Part shown: piece after piece, positions 1 to 6,921 of the stretch
Layout of the letters: each line of letters opens with the position of its first letter
Position numbering within the stretch: the first letter of the stretch is position 1
Source: Gemmatimonadota bacterium
Lineage (GTDB): Bacteria; Gemmatimonadota; Gemmatimonadetes; Gemmatimonadales; Gemmatimonadaceae
Direction of reading: 5' to 3'
Assembly: GCA_947475795.1 (NCBI GenBank)
Contig: CANJOX010000116.1
Span: 1 to 9,182 of the forward strand
DNA length: 9,182 nucleotides
Program-made: the position numbers and the translations under genes
Notes under the pieces: model-generated
What the model was told of the DNA's origin: nothing
Database searches by the model: none
Seen by the model: the letters and a program-made list of their open reading frames with translations, nothing else

Positions 1-1
1 G

Positions 2-502
2 CAGCTCAAGGACGTCGTGGCGCGCTGCGAGCCGCTCCCGGGGGCCAAGTTCGTGGAGTTCACCACCCTGTACGACCCGCGCCGGATGCCGGGGCAGGCC
101 CGCGCGGTGTTGCCGTGGCCGTACAAGGAGGCGCTGCGCCTCGACGAAGCCAATCACCCGTTGGCGCTGCTGGCCACCGGCATGTACGGCAAGGCGCTGC
201 CGAACCAGAATGGGGCCCCGCTCAAGCTCGTGGTGCCGTGGAAGTACGGCTTCAAGGGGATCAAGGCGATCGTGAAGATCAAGTTCACCGACAAGATGCC
301 CAACACGACCTGGAATGACGCCAATCCCAGTGAGTACGGCTTCTACGCCAACGTGAACCCGATGGTCGATCATCCGCGGTGGAGCCAGGCCAAAGAGCGT
401 CGGATCGGGCAGTTCCTGAAGATCCCCACGCTTCCGTTCAACGGGTACGCCAGTCAGGTCGCGTCGCTGTACAGCGGCATGGATCTGCGGAAGAACTACT
501 GA
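2..502 (+). CDS. msrP: Protein-methionine-sulfoxide reductase catalytic subunit MsrP, C-terminal part (5' truncated)
   Basis: Periplasmic molybdopterin enzyme of the sulfite-oxidase fold that reduces methionine sulfoxide in oxidised envelope proteins, fed with electrons by MsrQ. The frame is open from base 2 to the TGA at 500-502, so the first half of the protein lies outside the window; about 166 residues remain, against roughly 330 in the E. coli enzyme. Family-typical stretches visible are [39 protein letters not shown] (cofactor and substrate pocket region) and the C-terminal tail with [11 protein letters not shown] and LFNGY-like [14 protein letters not shown]. The molybdenum-binding cysteine and the Tat signal peptide would be upstream and cannot be checked. 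The GTG at 17 is not the real start, because the family similarity continues through it. msrQ begins 8 bases after the stop, the usual msrPQ order. Recognition is by sequence pattern and neighbour; I am confident of the family. Confidence 0.93.
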   Translation, partial: QLKDVVARCEPLPGAKFVEFTTLYDPRRMPGQARAVLPWPYKEALRLDEANHPLALLATGMYGKALPNQNGAPLKLVVPWKYGFKGIKAIVKIKFTDKMPNTTWNDANPSEYGFYANVNPMVDHPRWSQAKERRIGQFLKIPTLPFNGYASQVASLYSGMDLRKNY

Positions 503-510
503 GCCCGCTG

Positions 511-1128
511 ATGTCGCCGTGGCTGGCGCGCGCCGAAGCGCCGGCGCGGCGCGTGCTCCGTCCTGCGCTGTGGCTGCTCGTGATCGTGCCCGCCATCGTG
601 CTGGTCGCGCAGCTGCTGTTGGATCAGTTAGGGGCCGAACCAATCGAGGCGCTCGAGCACGCGTCGGGCGAGTGGGCGCTCCGGCTGCTGGCGGCGTCGT
701 TGGCGGTCACGCCGCTCATGCGCCTCACCGGCTGGGGCTGGATGGTCACGCAGCGCCGCTTTCTGGGACTGGCCGCCTTCTTCTGGGCGATGGGGCATCT
801 GAGCGTCTACCTCGTGCTCGACCAGTTCTTCGACTGGCCCGCGATCGCTGAAGATATTCTGAAGCGGTTGTACATCACGGTCGGGATGCTGGCGTTCCTG
901 CTCATGGTGCCGCTGGCGCTCACGTCGACCAAGTCGTCGATCCGGAAGCTGGGCGGTAAGCGGTGGAATCAGCTGCACCGGCTGGTCTACGTGTCGGCGG
1001 TGGCCGGGTGCGTGCACTTCCTGTGGGCGGTGAAAAAGGATCTCACGGAGCCGCTATTGTATGCCGGCGTGTTCGCGCTGCTGTTCGTGCTGCGCGTGGT
1101 CCGGCGCGGGAGCCCGCGGCGGATGTGA
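511..1128 (+). CDS. msrQ: Haem-binding membrane subunit MsrQ of the MsrPQ methionine sulfoxide reductase
   Basis: Inner-membrane b-type cytochrome of the ferric-reductase-like transmembrane family (YedZ) that passes electrons, from the quinone pool or a flavin reductase, to periplasmic MsrP. The ATG at 511 gives 205 residues, matching the usual length of about 200-210; the longer open frame from 379 would run back into msrP and is not needed. About six hydrophobic helices are visible: residues 18-38, 54-72, 84-102, 118-137, 156-174 and 182-197. Candidate haem ligands are H96 (in MGHLSVY), H156 (NQLHRLVY) and H169 (CVHFLW), the His pattern expected for the family; H50 is also present. The motif KLGGKRWNQLHRLVY before the fifth helix is very typical. 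It follows msrP after 8 bases and is probably cotranscribed. No strong Shine-Dalgarno is seen (weak GGAAG about 15 bases upstream), so translation may depend on ribosomes finishing msrP. A 6-bp GC hairpin lies just before the stop (1105-1118). Confidence 0.94.
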   Translation: MSPWLARAEAPARRVLRPALWLLVIVPAIVLVAQLLLDQLGAEPIEALEHASGEWALRLLAASLAVTPLMRLTGWGWMVTQRRFLGLAAFFWAMGHLSVYLVLDQFFDWPAIAEDILKRLYITVGMLAFLLMVPLALTSTKSSIRKLGGKRWNQLHRLVYVSAVAGCVHFLWAVKKDLTEPLLYAGVFALLFVLRVVRRGSPRRM

Positions 1129-1191
1129 CGGTTCGGGCGGGCGGTGCGTCCCTCTTTCTGGAAACGCAAATACCCTGACCCTTCTGTCTTC

Positions 1192-4041
1192 ATGCCCTCA
1201 CCAGCCGACGCCGGCTTGCGAGCATCGGGCGCTGTCCTGACCACCGCACTCCGGAGATCGCTGCAGAGCGTCCCTGTGGTCGGCACACCCGTTTTCGGGG
1301 AGACACGGGATCGGCTGCTCCTCGCCCTCCTGATCGGCTACACCGTACTGGTGACCGCCTCAATGGCGGTGGGCGCGGCCGGCCCCGCGCCGGCTGGCTG
1401 GTCCGGCGGGCTCGCCCTGCTGCCGCTCGGCCTTGCGGCGCTGGCGCTGGCCATCCGCGCCGGGCGTGAACAGGCGCTCGACCGCGGGTCGCGCACCTTC
1501 TGGCGGATCGTGGCGCTGGCCGTCACCGTGCTCGCGATCGTGCAGGTGGCGTCGGACGTCGTGTTGCGCCCCCGCTTTCCAGCCGCGGCGGAGACCACCG
1601 CCATGCTCGCGCCGGTTATCGCCGAACTGCTGGTGCTGCTCGGCTTCCGGTGGTTGCCGAATGCGCCGCGGTCGGTGGTCGATCGCGCCAAGCTCTCGAT
1701 CGATCTCCTCACGGTGGCCGTGGCGGGGTTGCTGGTTACCTGGTACGACAGCTGGATGGTCGGTGATCGGACCATCCCGATGGGCCCGTTCGCCCTCCTG
1801 CACTTGCAGGCGACGATGGCGCTGATGCTCATGCTGGTGGTCTCGGTGGCGTGGGCGCGCACCGCGCTCCGGCACGGGGCGCAGGTGCTGGCCGTCCTCG
1901 GTGCCGCGCTGCTGCTGCAATTCGTCGCGCACGTGGCCGCCATTGTGCAGCTGACTGTGGGTGGCGCGGCCCTCGATATCGTGCGGGTGGTGTCGCCGAT
2001 CAGCCTGGCGCTCGTCGCCGTGGCCGCGTGGCTGACCAGCGCCACCGCCATGCAGCGGACGCTCCGCCGTCGCCACGAGCGGGACCGGTTGGCCGGCAGC
2101 CTGATTCCGTACGTGGCGGTGCTGCCGGGATTCGTCCTGCTGCTCCGGTTGGCCTACACGGACGTCGCCACGAGTCCCGGGGCGGAGCCGTTGCAGGCAC
2201 TGGCCGTGGGGGTCGTGGTCCTCACTTTTCTGGCGTTCGCCCGGCAGTTCACGTCCACGACGGATGCCGCCCGCGGCCTCGCGGAGGTCACGGCGCGCAA
2301 CAACGAGGCGCGCTTTCAGGCCCTCGTGCAGCACAGCAGCGACGTGATCATGATCCTCGATCCGGACGGCACGATCCGGTACGCGAGTCCTTCCGTCACG
2401 GCGGTGTTCGGTCACGATCCCGCGCGGCTGGCGGCCACGCCGCTCGAGGCGATGCTGCACCCCGACGACGCGCCCGCGGCCCGGCAATTCCTCGCGGACC
2501 TCGCCCGACCGTTGCACGTCTTTCCCGATGTCGCGGCTCCCGGCGCGATGAAGCGCGAGTGGCGTCTACGCCATGCGAACGGGACCTGGCTCACCGTGGA
2601 CAACGTGGGCACGAATCTGCTGCGTGAGCCGGTCATTCAAGGGCTCGTGCTCAACACGCGCGACGTGACCGAGCAGAGCATCATCAAGCAGCAGTACATG
2701 CATCAGGCCTTTCACGATCCGCTCACCGATCTGGCCAACCGCTCACTGTTCCTGTATCAGGTGGGGCATGCGCTGGCGCGCGCGCAACGCACGGCCGGTA
2801 CCGTCACGGTCCTCTTCCTCGATCTGGACAATTTCAAGACGGTGAACGACTCGCTGGGCCATGCGGCCGGCGACCACCTGCTCGTGGAAGCGGCGCGGCG
2901 ACTGGCGGTGTGCGTCCGTGAGAGCGACCTGATCGCCCGCCTTGGCGGCGACGAGTTTGCCGTCCTCGTGGAGCAGACGGCGTCGGTGGAGGAGGTGTTG
3001 CACATCGCGGGGCGGATCCGGACCGCGCTGAGCACGCCCTTCGCGCTGGGTGGCAAGGAAGTGTTCGTGAACGCCAGCATCGGCATTGCCCGCACGTCGA
3101 GCGGCGAGACCACCGACGAGCTGGTCCGCAATGCGGATCTCGCGATGTACGTCGCGAAGGGTCGCGGCAAGGGACAGCACGTGCTGTTCGAGCCCACGAT
3201 GCATCATGCCGCGCTGGAACGGCTGGTGGTCGAGGCCGATCTTCGTCAGGCGCTCGAGCGCGAGGAGTTCCTGCTCCAGTACCAGCCCATCGTGGCCCTC
3301 GACACGGGGGAGATCATCGGGGCCGAGGCGCTCGTGCGGTGGCTGTGCCGCGAGCGCGGGCGCGTGGCGCCCGGCGTGTTCATCCCGATCGCGGAAGAAA
3401 CGGGGCTCATCGTGCCGATCGGGCGCTGGGTGTTGCGCCGCGCCTGTCGGGAGGCGCAGCGCTGGACGCGTGAGCGTGGCTTGCCGGTTCGCATCACCGT
3501 GAATCTGTCGGGCCGCCAGCTGCAGGAGCCGGGCATCGTTGACGACGTGCGCGAGGCGCTGGTGGATTCTGGACTGTCGCCGGGGCAGCTGGTGCTCGAG
3601 ATCACCGAGAGCATGCTGATGCACGACACCGTGTTGTCCATGGCCCGCCTGACCGCCCTGAAAGCGCTGGGCGTGTCGCTGGCCCTCGACGATTTCGGCA
3701 CGGGTTATTCTTCCCTGAGCTATCTGCAGCGCTATCCGATCGACATCCTGAAGATCGACAAGGCGTTTGTGGACGACATCGATCAGGGAGGCGAAGGACC
3801 GGTGCTGGCCAGTGCGATCATTGCACTCGGTGCGACGCTGCGGATGAACACGGTGGCCGAAGGTATCGAGACGGAGCCCCAGCGGGGCCAGTTGCTCGCC
3901 CTCGGCTGCCAGCTGGGACAGGGGTTTCTGTTCTCGCCTCCGCTGGATGCCGAAGAGTTCTGGCATCTGCTGCTCGCGCGGGGGGCACGGACGCCGTACA
4001 CCACGCTGCGTCGTCGCGAGATGAGTGCCCAAGCCGCATAA
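1192..4041 (+). CDS. Membrane-anchored PAS-GGDEF-EAL cyclic-di-GMP signalling protein
   Basis: Bifunctional-looking c-di-GMP enzyme at the inner membrane: a diguanylate cyclase domain makes, and an EAL phosphodiesterase domain degrades, the second messenger. Starting at ATG 1192 gives 949 residues. A GTG at 1144 in the same frame would add 16 residues; neither start has a clear Shine-Dalgarno, and I prefer the ATG. Order: about ten hydrophobic helices (roughly 42-355) matching no sensor family I can name; PAS domain (about 370-495, HSSDVIMILDPDGTIRYAS to NTRDVTEQ); GGDEF domain (about 504-670) with HDPLTDLANR, the active-site GGDEF at 585-589 and an intact inhibitory I-site RESD at 576-579, five residues upstream; EAL domain (about 682-925). 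Phosphodiesterase residues all look present: EAL 712-714, N771, E803, DDFGTG 833-838, K854, E890 and Q910. Both activities may therefore be real, but which one dominates cannot be told from sequence. The stop overlaps the downstream methyltransferase start by 17 bases. A TACCCT hexamer at 1171-1176 could be a weak -10 box. Confidence 0.95.
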   Translation: MPSPADAGLRASGAVLTTALRRSLQSVPVVGTPVFGETRDRLLLALLIGYTVLVTASMAVGAAGPAPAGWSGGLALLPLGLAALALAIRAGREQALDRGSRTFWRIVALAVTVLAIVQVASDVVLRPRFPAAAETTAMLAPVIAELLVLLGFRWLPNAPRSVVDRAKLSIDLLTVAVAGLLVTWYDSWMVGDRTIPMGPFALLHLQATMALMLMLVVSVAWARTALRHGAQVLAVLGAALLLQFVAHVAAIVQLTVGGAALDIVRVVSPISLALVAVAAWLTSATAMQRTLRRRHERDRLAGSLIPYVAVLPGFVLLLRLAYTDVATSPGAEPLQALAVGVVVLTFLAFARQFTSTTDAARGLAEVTARNNEARFQALVQHSSDVIMILDPDGTIRYASPSVTAVFGHDPARLAATPLEAMLHPDDAPAARQFLADLARPLHVFPDVAAPGAMKREWRLRHANGTWLTVDNVGTNLLREPVIQGLVLNTRDVTEQSIIKQQYMHQAFHDPLTDLANRSLFLYQVGHALARAQRTAGTVTVLFLDLDNFKTVNDSLGHAAGDHLLVEAARRLAVCVRESDLIARLGGDEFAVLVEQTASVEEVLHIAGRIRTALSTPFALGGKEVFVNASIGIARTSSGETTDELVRNADLAMYVAKGRGKGQHVLFEPTMHHAALERLVVEADLRQALEREEFLLQYQPIVALDTGEIIGAEALVRWLCRERGRVAPGVFIPIAEETGLIVPIGRWVLRRACREAQRWTRERGLPVRITVNLSGRQLQEPGIVDDVREALVDSGLSPGQLVLEITESMLMHDTVLSMARLTALKALGVSLALDDFGTGYSSLSYLQRYPIDILKIDKAFVDDIDQGGEGPVLASAIIALGATLRMNTVAEGIETEPQRGQLLALGCQLGQGFLFSPPLDAEEFWHLLLARGARTPYTTLRRREMSAQAA

Positions 4042-5266
4042 GCCAGACAATCTGATCCCCGCGCGTCCGGCCCGTCCGGCCCGCGTCACACGCCCCAGTG
4101 CCACGCCGATCCCGACGGAGCGCCCGTCGGGCTTCGATGCGTTCGCCGTCGCCGCCCCGGGGCTCGCGCCGCTGGTGGCCGCCGAGTGCGTGGCGCTTGG
4201 CATCACCCCCCGCGAAGTGAGTCCGGCGGGCGTGTCCTTCACGGCCACCGCCGATCAACTGTTCACGGCGAATCTGTGGTCGCGTCTGGCCAGCCGCGTG
4301 CTGGTGCGACTCGCCGAGTTCGAGGCGCGTGATTTCGCCACGCTCGAGAAGATGGCGGCGCGTGTGCCGTGGCATCACGTGCTCACCCCCGGGGCGGCGG
4401 TGCGGTTGCGGGTGACGTGCCGCAAGTCGCGCCTGTATCACTCGGACGCCGTGGCCGAGCGCGTGGCGCGCGGCATCACGAACAGCATTGCGGGATCGCA
4501 GGCGCTGGGGCGCGCAAAGGATGACGAGGACGACGACGATGGCAATACGCAGCTGATTGTGGTGCGCTTCGACCATGACCGGTGCACCATCAGCGCCGAC
4601 AGTTCGGGGGCGCTGCTGCACCGTCGCGGATGGCGTCAGGCGATTGCGAAGGCGCCGCTGCGCGAGACGCTGGCGGCCGCCATGCTGGCGGCGTGCGAGT
4701 GGGACGGTGCGGTGCCGCTGGTGGACCCGTTCTGCGGCTCGGGCACGATCGGCATTGAGGCGGCGCTGCGGGTGCGACGCATGGCGCCGGGGCTGGGCCG
4801 CGCGTTCGCGATGGAGCACTGGCCCGGGGCCGACCCGGCCATGCATGCCGCCGTCCGTGCGGCGGCCACGGCGGTGCAGTTGCCGTCGGTGGGGGTGCCG
4901 ATCGTGCTGCGCGACCGTGACGCGGGGGCGTGCAAAGCCGCGCTGGCGAATGCGGAGCGCGCGGGGGTGCGGCAGGATGTCGTGATCGAGCAGGGGTCGC
5001 TGTCGGAGACATCGCTCGAGGCGATCGGTCCGGCCGGGTTGGTGCTCACCAACCCGCCGTATGGGCTCCGCATCGGCGATGGCGCCGACCTGCGGTCGCT
5101 GTACGCGCGTCTGGGCGACGTGGTGCGCGCCGGCGGGCGCGGGTGGCAGCTGGGGCTGCTGGTGCCCGACCGCGTGCTGGCCGGACAGACGCGGCTGTCG
5201 TTCGACGCCGTGTTGCGTACGGCGAATGGTGGGCTGCCGGTCGAGGTGCTGCGGTCGCGCCGGTAG
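4025..5266 (+). CDS. THUMP-domain class I SAM-dependent RNA guanine-N2 methyltransferase (RlmL/TrmN-like)
   Basis: Predicted cytosolic enzyme that transfers a methyl group from S-adenosylmethionine to N2 of guanine in RNA. The family (COG0116 type) includes the N-terminal half of E. coli RlmL (23S rRNA m2G2445) and bacterial/archaeal TrmN/Trm14 (tRNA m2G6); sequence alone does not tell me which RNA. The 413 residues comprise a basic, proline-rich tail (1-35) with three PAR repeats, a ferredoxin-like plus THUMP RNA-binding part (about 37-200, FDAFAVAAPGLAPLVAAE through ISADSSGALLHRRGWR), and a Rossmann methyltransferase with SAM motif I VDPFCGSGTIGIEAA (233-247) and catalytic motif IV NPPY (343-346), typical of amino-group methylation. 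An acidic insert DDEDDDD (166-172) interrupts the THUMP part. The GTG at 4025 is the first codon after an in-frame TGA at 4022, and no ATG precedes the conserved region, so it is the best start. It overlaps the upstream gene by 17 bases, suggesting translational coupling. It lacks the second methyltransferase half found in E. coli RlmL. Confidence 0.88.
   Translation: MPKPHKPDNLIPARPARPARVTRPSATPIPTERPSGFDAFAVAAPGLAPLVAAECVALGITPREVSPAGVSFTATADQLFTANLWSRLASRVLVRLAEFEARDFATLEKMAARVPWHHVLTPGAAVRLRVTCRKSRLYHSDAVAERVARGITNSIAGSQALGRAKDDEDDDDGNTQLIVVRFDHDRCTISADSSGALLHRRGWRQAIAKAPLRETLAAAMLAACEWDGAVPLVDPFCGSGTIGIEAALRVRRMAPGLGRAFAMEHWPGADPAMHAAVRAAATAVQLPSVGVPIVLRDRDAGACKAALANAERAGVRQDVVIEQGSLSETSLEAIGPAGLVLTNPPYGLRIGDGADLRSLYARLGDVVRAGGRGWQLGLLVPDRVLAGQTRLSFDAVLRTANGGLPVEVLRSRR
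4058..4084 (+). repeat. Three tandem 9-base units coding Pro-Ala-Arg
   Basis: Three imperfect copies of a 9-base unit (CCN GCN CGN) encode PARPARPAR at residues 12-20 of the RNA methyltransferase. The tract sits in the variable N-terminal tail before the conserved fold. It is basic and probably disordered, possibly giving non-specific RNA contact. A short in-frame repeat of this kind can gain or lose units without breaking the gene. Confidence 0.6.
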
Positions 5267-5287
5267 TGCGACACCTGCCGGCGCGAC
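5254..5287. terminator. GC-rich 13-bp hairpin across the methyltransferase stop, probable two-way terminator
   Basis: GTCGCGCCGGTAG at 5254-5266 pairs with CTGCCGGCGCGAC at 5275-5287 (12 Watson-Crick pairs and one G-U), leaving an 8-base loop at 5267-5274. The left arm contains the last codons and the TAG stop of the methyltransferase gene. The hairpin lies where two gene sets converge: the next gene on the other strand ends at 5297. No T-run follows on either side, so it is not a textbook intrinsic terminator. U-less hairpins are common at gene ends in GC-rich genomes, and it could also protect mRNA 3' ends. Confidence 0.55.
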
Positions 5288-5296
5288 GGGTCTGCG

Positions 5297-5737
5297 CTAG
5301 ACGCGGAAGTGATCGGGGCGCCAGGTTTTGATCTGACTCTTGATCTCCTTGCCCGTGAGCGCCGGATTCTTCACCACCATCTCGACCATCGCGGCCAGTT
5401 CGGCGTCGCTCGCGAAGCGCAGCGCGATGTAGTGCCGCGGCGAGAAGGCGGCCTCTGCCCGCGCGGCGAGATCGGCCGGCAGCAGGCGCGCATAGCGCAG
5501 CTGCTCTTCGAGGCGGATCAGGCGGTCCTGCGCGCGCAACGGCGAAAGGCGTGACACCGAGACCGCCCCGAAGAGCGCCAGCGCGCCAACCAGCAGGTAA
5601 TGCGTCTCGACGTCTCGGATCGTCATGGCCCGCCATGCACTCCAGATCAGGAAAATCATCGAGAGCGGCGCGGCGAAGAAATGGAACATCGGCATGTACT
5701 TCGCGTGGTTGGCGAAGTTCTGGGTCTTATCAGCCAT
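5297..5737 (-). CDS. Small two-helix membrane protein, DUF6526-like, function unknown
   Basis: 146 residues. The N-terminus KTQNFANHAKYMPMFHFF resembles the conserved opening (QNF.NH..Y.P..HF) that I associate with DUF6526 proteins; this assignment is from memory of the pattern and is moderate. Two hydrophobic segments are visible (about 16-38 and 46-63), with a short linker containing charged residues between them. An amphipathic, charged C-terminal domain follows (64-146, including QDRLIRLEEQLRYARLLPADL and FSPRHYIALRFASDAELAAMV), probably cytoplasmic. No enzyme motif is seen. Its ATG lies inside the end of the upstream kinase gene (8-base overlap, ATGGCTGA), so it is the last gene of the pnuC-kinase operon and probably translationally coupled. 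Whether it takes part in vitamin uptake is unknown; it may simply ride in the operon. Confidence 0.85.
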   Translation of the reverse strand: MADKTQNFANHAKYMPMFHFFAAPLSMIFLIWSAWRAMTIRDVETHYLLVGALALFGAVSVSRLSPLRAQDRLIRLEEQLRYARLLPADLAARAEAAFSPRHYIALRFASDAELAAMVEMVVKNPALTGKEIKSQIKTWRPDHFRV

Positions 5738-6278
5738 GTTTTTCGGGGGCGAGGAGGATGTCGATCAGTGCGGCGGCCGTGGTCAGTCGTTCGTCCCACG
5801 TGCCCTGTACAACGGTAACCGGCGCGTCGAATCGCGCCAACGTGTCGCGAAAGAGCGCCTGCACCTCGTGGCGCTGTGCCTCGCGGTCGCGGACGCCGTC
5901 GGCGATCCACGGGACGTCGATGTCCAGCAGCAGATAGTGCGCGGCACGGCGCGCGATGGCGGCCTCCTCGATGAACGCGGGGCAGCGCCCGAAGTAGTGA
6001 TGGCAATACACGACCGTGCTCACGAGGTCGGTGTCCTGCAGCAGCAGCGTGTCGCCGCGCATGCGGGCCGCGGCGATCTGCGTGTCCTCGAGCGCCATCT
6101 GTCCCTTGGCGATGGGACCGTGATCGCGGAAGTCGAGCGGTGCCCCTTTGGCGGCGGCGTAGTCGCGCACGAACTCGGGGACGCAGGCCACGCCGTAGTG
6201 CGCCGCGAGCTGCGCGCCGAGGGTGGTCTTGCCCACCGATTCTGACCCGGTGAGGACGATGCGGGTGAGTGTCGTCAT
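5730..6278 (-). CDS. NadR-like P-loop kinase (ribosylnicotinamide kinase-type ATPase)
   Basis: Predicted cytosolic ATP-dependent small-molecule kinase similar to the C-terminal ribosylnicotinamide kinase domain of NadR. It is 182 residues long and lacks NadR's DNA-binding and adenylyltransferase domains. Visible motifs are Walker A GSESVGKT (11-18); PEFVRDY (34-40), matching the E-x-x-R-x-Y signature of NadR-type kinases; LLLQDTDLVST (78-88) with acidic residues D82 and D84 as the Walker B/substrate region; and DVPWIADGVRD (121-131), the lid-like motif typical of this family. The ATG at 6278 is chosen because it forms an ATGA overlap with the stop of the upstream pnuC-like gene; an alternative ATG 13 codons earlier would lie inside that gene. 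Coupling to a PnuC carrier implies that it phosphorylates the imported vitamin and so traps it. The substrate may be nicotinamide riboside (family precedent) or thiamine (inferred from the adjacent TPP riboswitch). Confidence 0.88.
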   Translation of the reverse strand: MTTLTRIVLTGSESVGKTTLGAQLAAHYGVACVPEFVRDYAAAKGAPLDFRDHGPIAKGQMALEDTQIAAARMRGDTLLLQDTDLVSTVVYCHHYFGRCPAFIEEAAIARRAAHYLLLDIDVPWIADGVRDREAQRHEVQALFRDTLARFDAPVTVVQGTWDERLTTAAALIDILLAPEKHG

Positions 6279-6910
6279 GCCGTCGCGAGGCGCGTCCGTG
6301 CCGCCGATCGATGCCATTGTACGGAGCCGATGATGGCGAGGACCAGAAACACGGCGTAGAGGATCGCCGTGAGTGGCAGCTGCCGGTTGAGGAACATCCC
6401 GATGTACACCACGTCAACGGCAATCCAGAGCCACCAGTGCTCCAGGAGTTTGCGCGTCATCATGTACTGCGCCACGAGGCTGACCGACACGAGCGCCGCG
6501 TCGAGCCACGGCAGCGCGGCGCCGGGGAGCTGCCGCGTAATCGTGGCGAGCGCGACCCACCCCGCGACCGCGATGGCCGCCAGCATCACGGCGGTGCGCG
6601 GCGGGGTGCGCGTGACCACGACCGCCGCATGTCGCGTGCTGCCCCGCCGCCAGTGCCACCAGCCGTACAGCGACAACACCAGATACGTCACCTGCAGCCC
6701 CGTGTCCGAATAGAGACCGGTGCGGGCGAACACCACGATGTAAAAGCCGGCGTTGAGCACGCCGAGCGGCCAGCTCCAGATGTTCTCGCGCGTCACGAGC
6801 CAGACATTGAGCACGCCCGTGATGAAGCCGACGAGCTCCGCGCAGGAGCTCCCGTGCGCCGCGAGCCAGGCGCAGGGGGCGGAGAGCAGGGCGAGCAGCG
6901 GACTGGTCAT
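6275..6910 (-). CDS. PnuC-family vitamin transporter (nicotinamide riboside or thiamine, PnuT-like)
   Basis: Inner-membrane carrier of the PnuC family, which moves unphosphorylated vitamins by facilitated diffusion, with trapping by a cytosolic kinase. The ATG at 6910 gives 211 residues; a TTG at 6919 would add three. Family hallmarks: ELVGFITGVLNVWLVTRENI (25-44) running into WSWPLGVLNAGFY (45-57); YGWWHW (82-87), before a basic loop; and DAALVSVSLVAQYMMTRKLL (137-156) followed by EHWWLWIAVDVVYI (157-170). About seven hydrophobic helices are visible. Known members carry nicotinamide riboside (PnuC), thiamine (PnuT) or riboflavin (PnuX), and I cannot separate these by eye. The next gene is a NadR-like kinase (ATGA overlap); the divergent neighbour is a receptor under a TPP riboswitch, which favours thiamine or a thiamine precursor. 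No Shine-Dalgarno precedes the ATG, and an AT-rich box 12 bases upstream suggests a near-leaderless mRNA. A 7-bp inverted repeat lies inside codons 20-26. Confidence 0.92.
   Translation of the reverse strand: MTSPLLALLSAPCAWLAAHGSSCAELVGFITGVLNVWLVTRENIWSWPLGVLNAGFYIVVFARTGLYSDTGLQVTYLVLSLYGWWHWRRGSTRHAAVVVTRTPPRTAVMLAAIAVAGWVALATITRQLPGAALPWLDAALVSVSLVAQYMMTRKLLEHWWLWIAVDVVYIGMFLNRQLPLTAILYAVFLVLAIIGSVQWHRSAARTRLATA
6833..6851 (-). other. Perfect 7-bp inverted repeat early in the PnuC-family gene
   Basis: GAGCTCC (6833-6839) and GGAGCTC (6845-6851) are perfect inverse complements separated by five bases. In the mRNA this would be a hairpin about 60-77 bases after the ATG. It may affect early elongation or mRNA stability, or be chance in GC-rich coding sequence. 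Confidence 0.35.
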
Positions 6911-6921
6911 GAACGCCAAAG

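Noticed and set aside
17..19. GTG at 17 as the start of the first gene
   Set aside because: The frame is open to the left edge, and MsrP similarity requires a much longer N-terminal half; the gene is cut by the window.
1105..1118. 6-bp CGCGGG/CCCGCG hairpin near the msrQ stop as a terminator
   Set aside because: It has only a two-base loop if fully paired, lies within coding sequence and has no T-run; such short GC palindromes are expected by chance in DNA this GC-rich.
1144..1191. Longer GGDEF-EAL protein starting at GTG 1144
   Set aside because: It adds 16 residues with no recognisable signal and has no better ribosome site; ATG 1192 is simpler. The question cannot be settled from sequence alone.
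2743..4248. Long open frame of about 500 codons on the - strand opposite the GGDEF-EAL gene
   Set aside because: It is a shadow frame of high-GC coding sequence; its translation is rich in Arg/His/Gln/Ala with no domain pattern, while the + strand frame has clear catalytic motifs.
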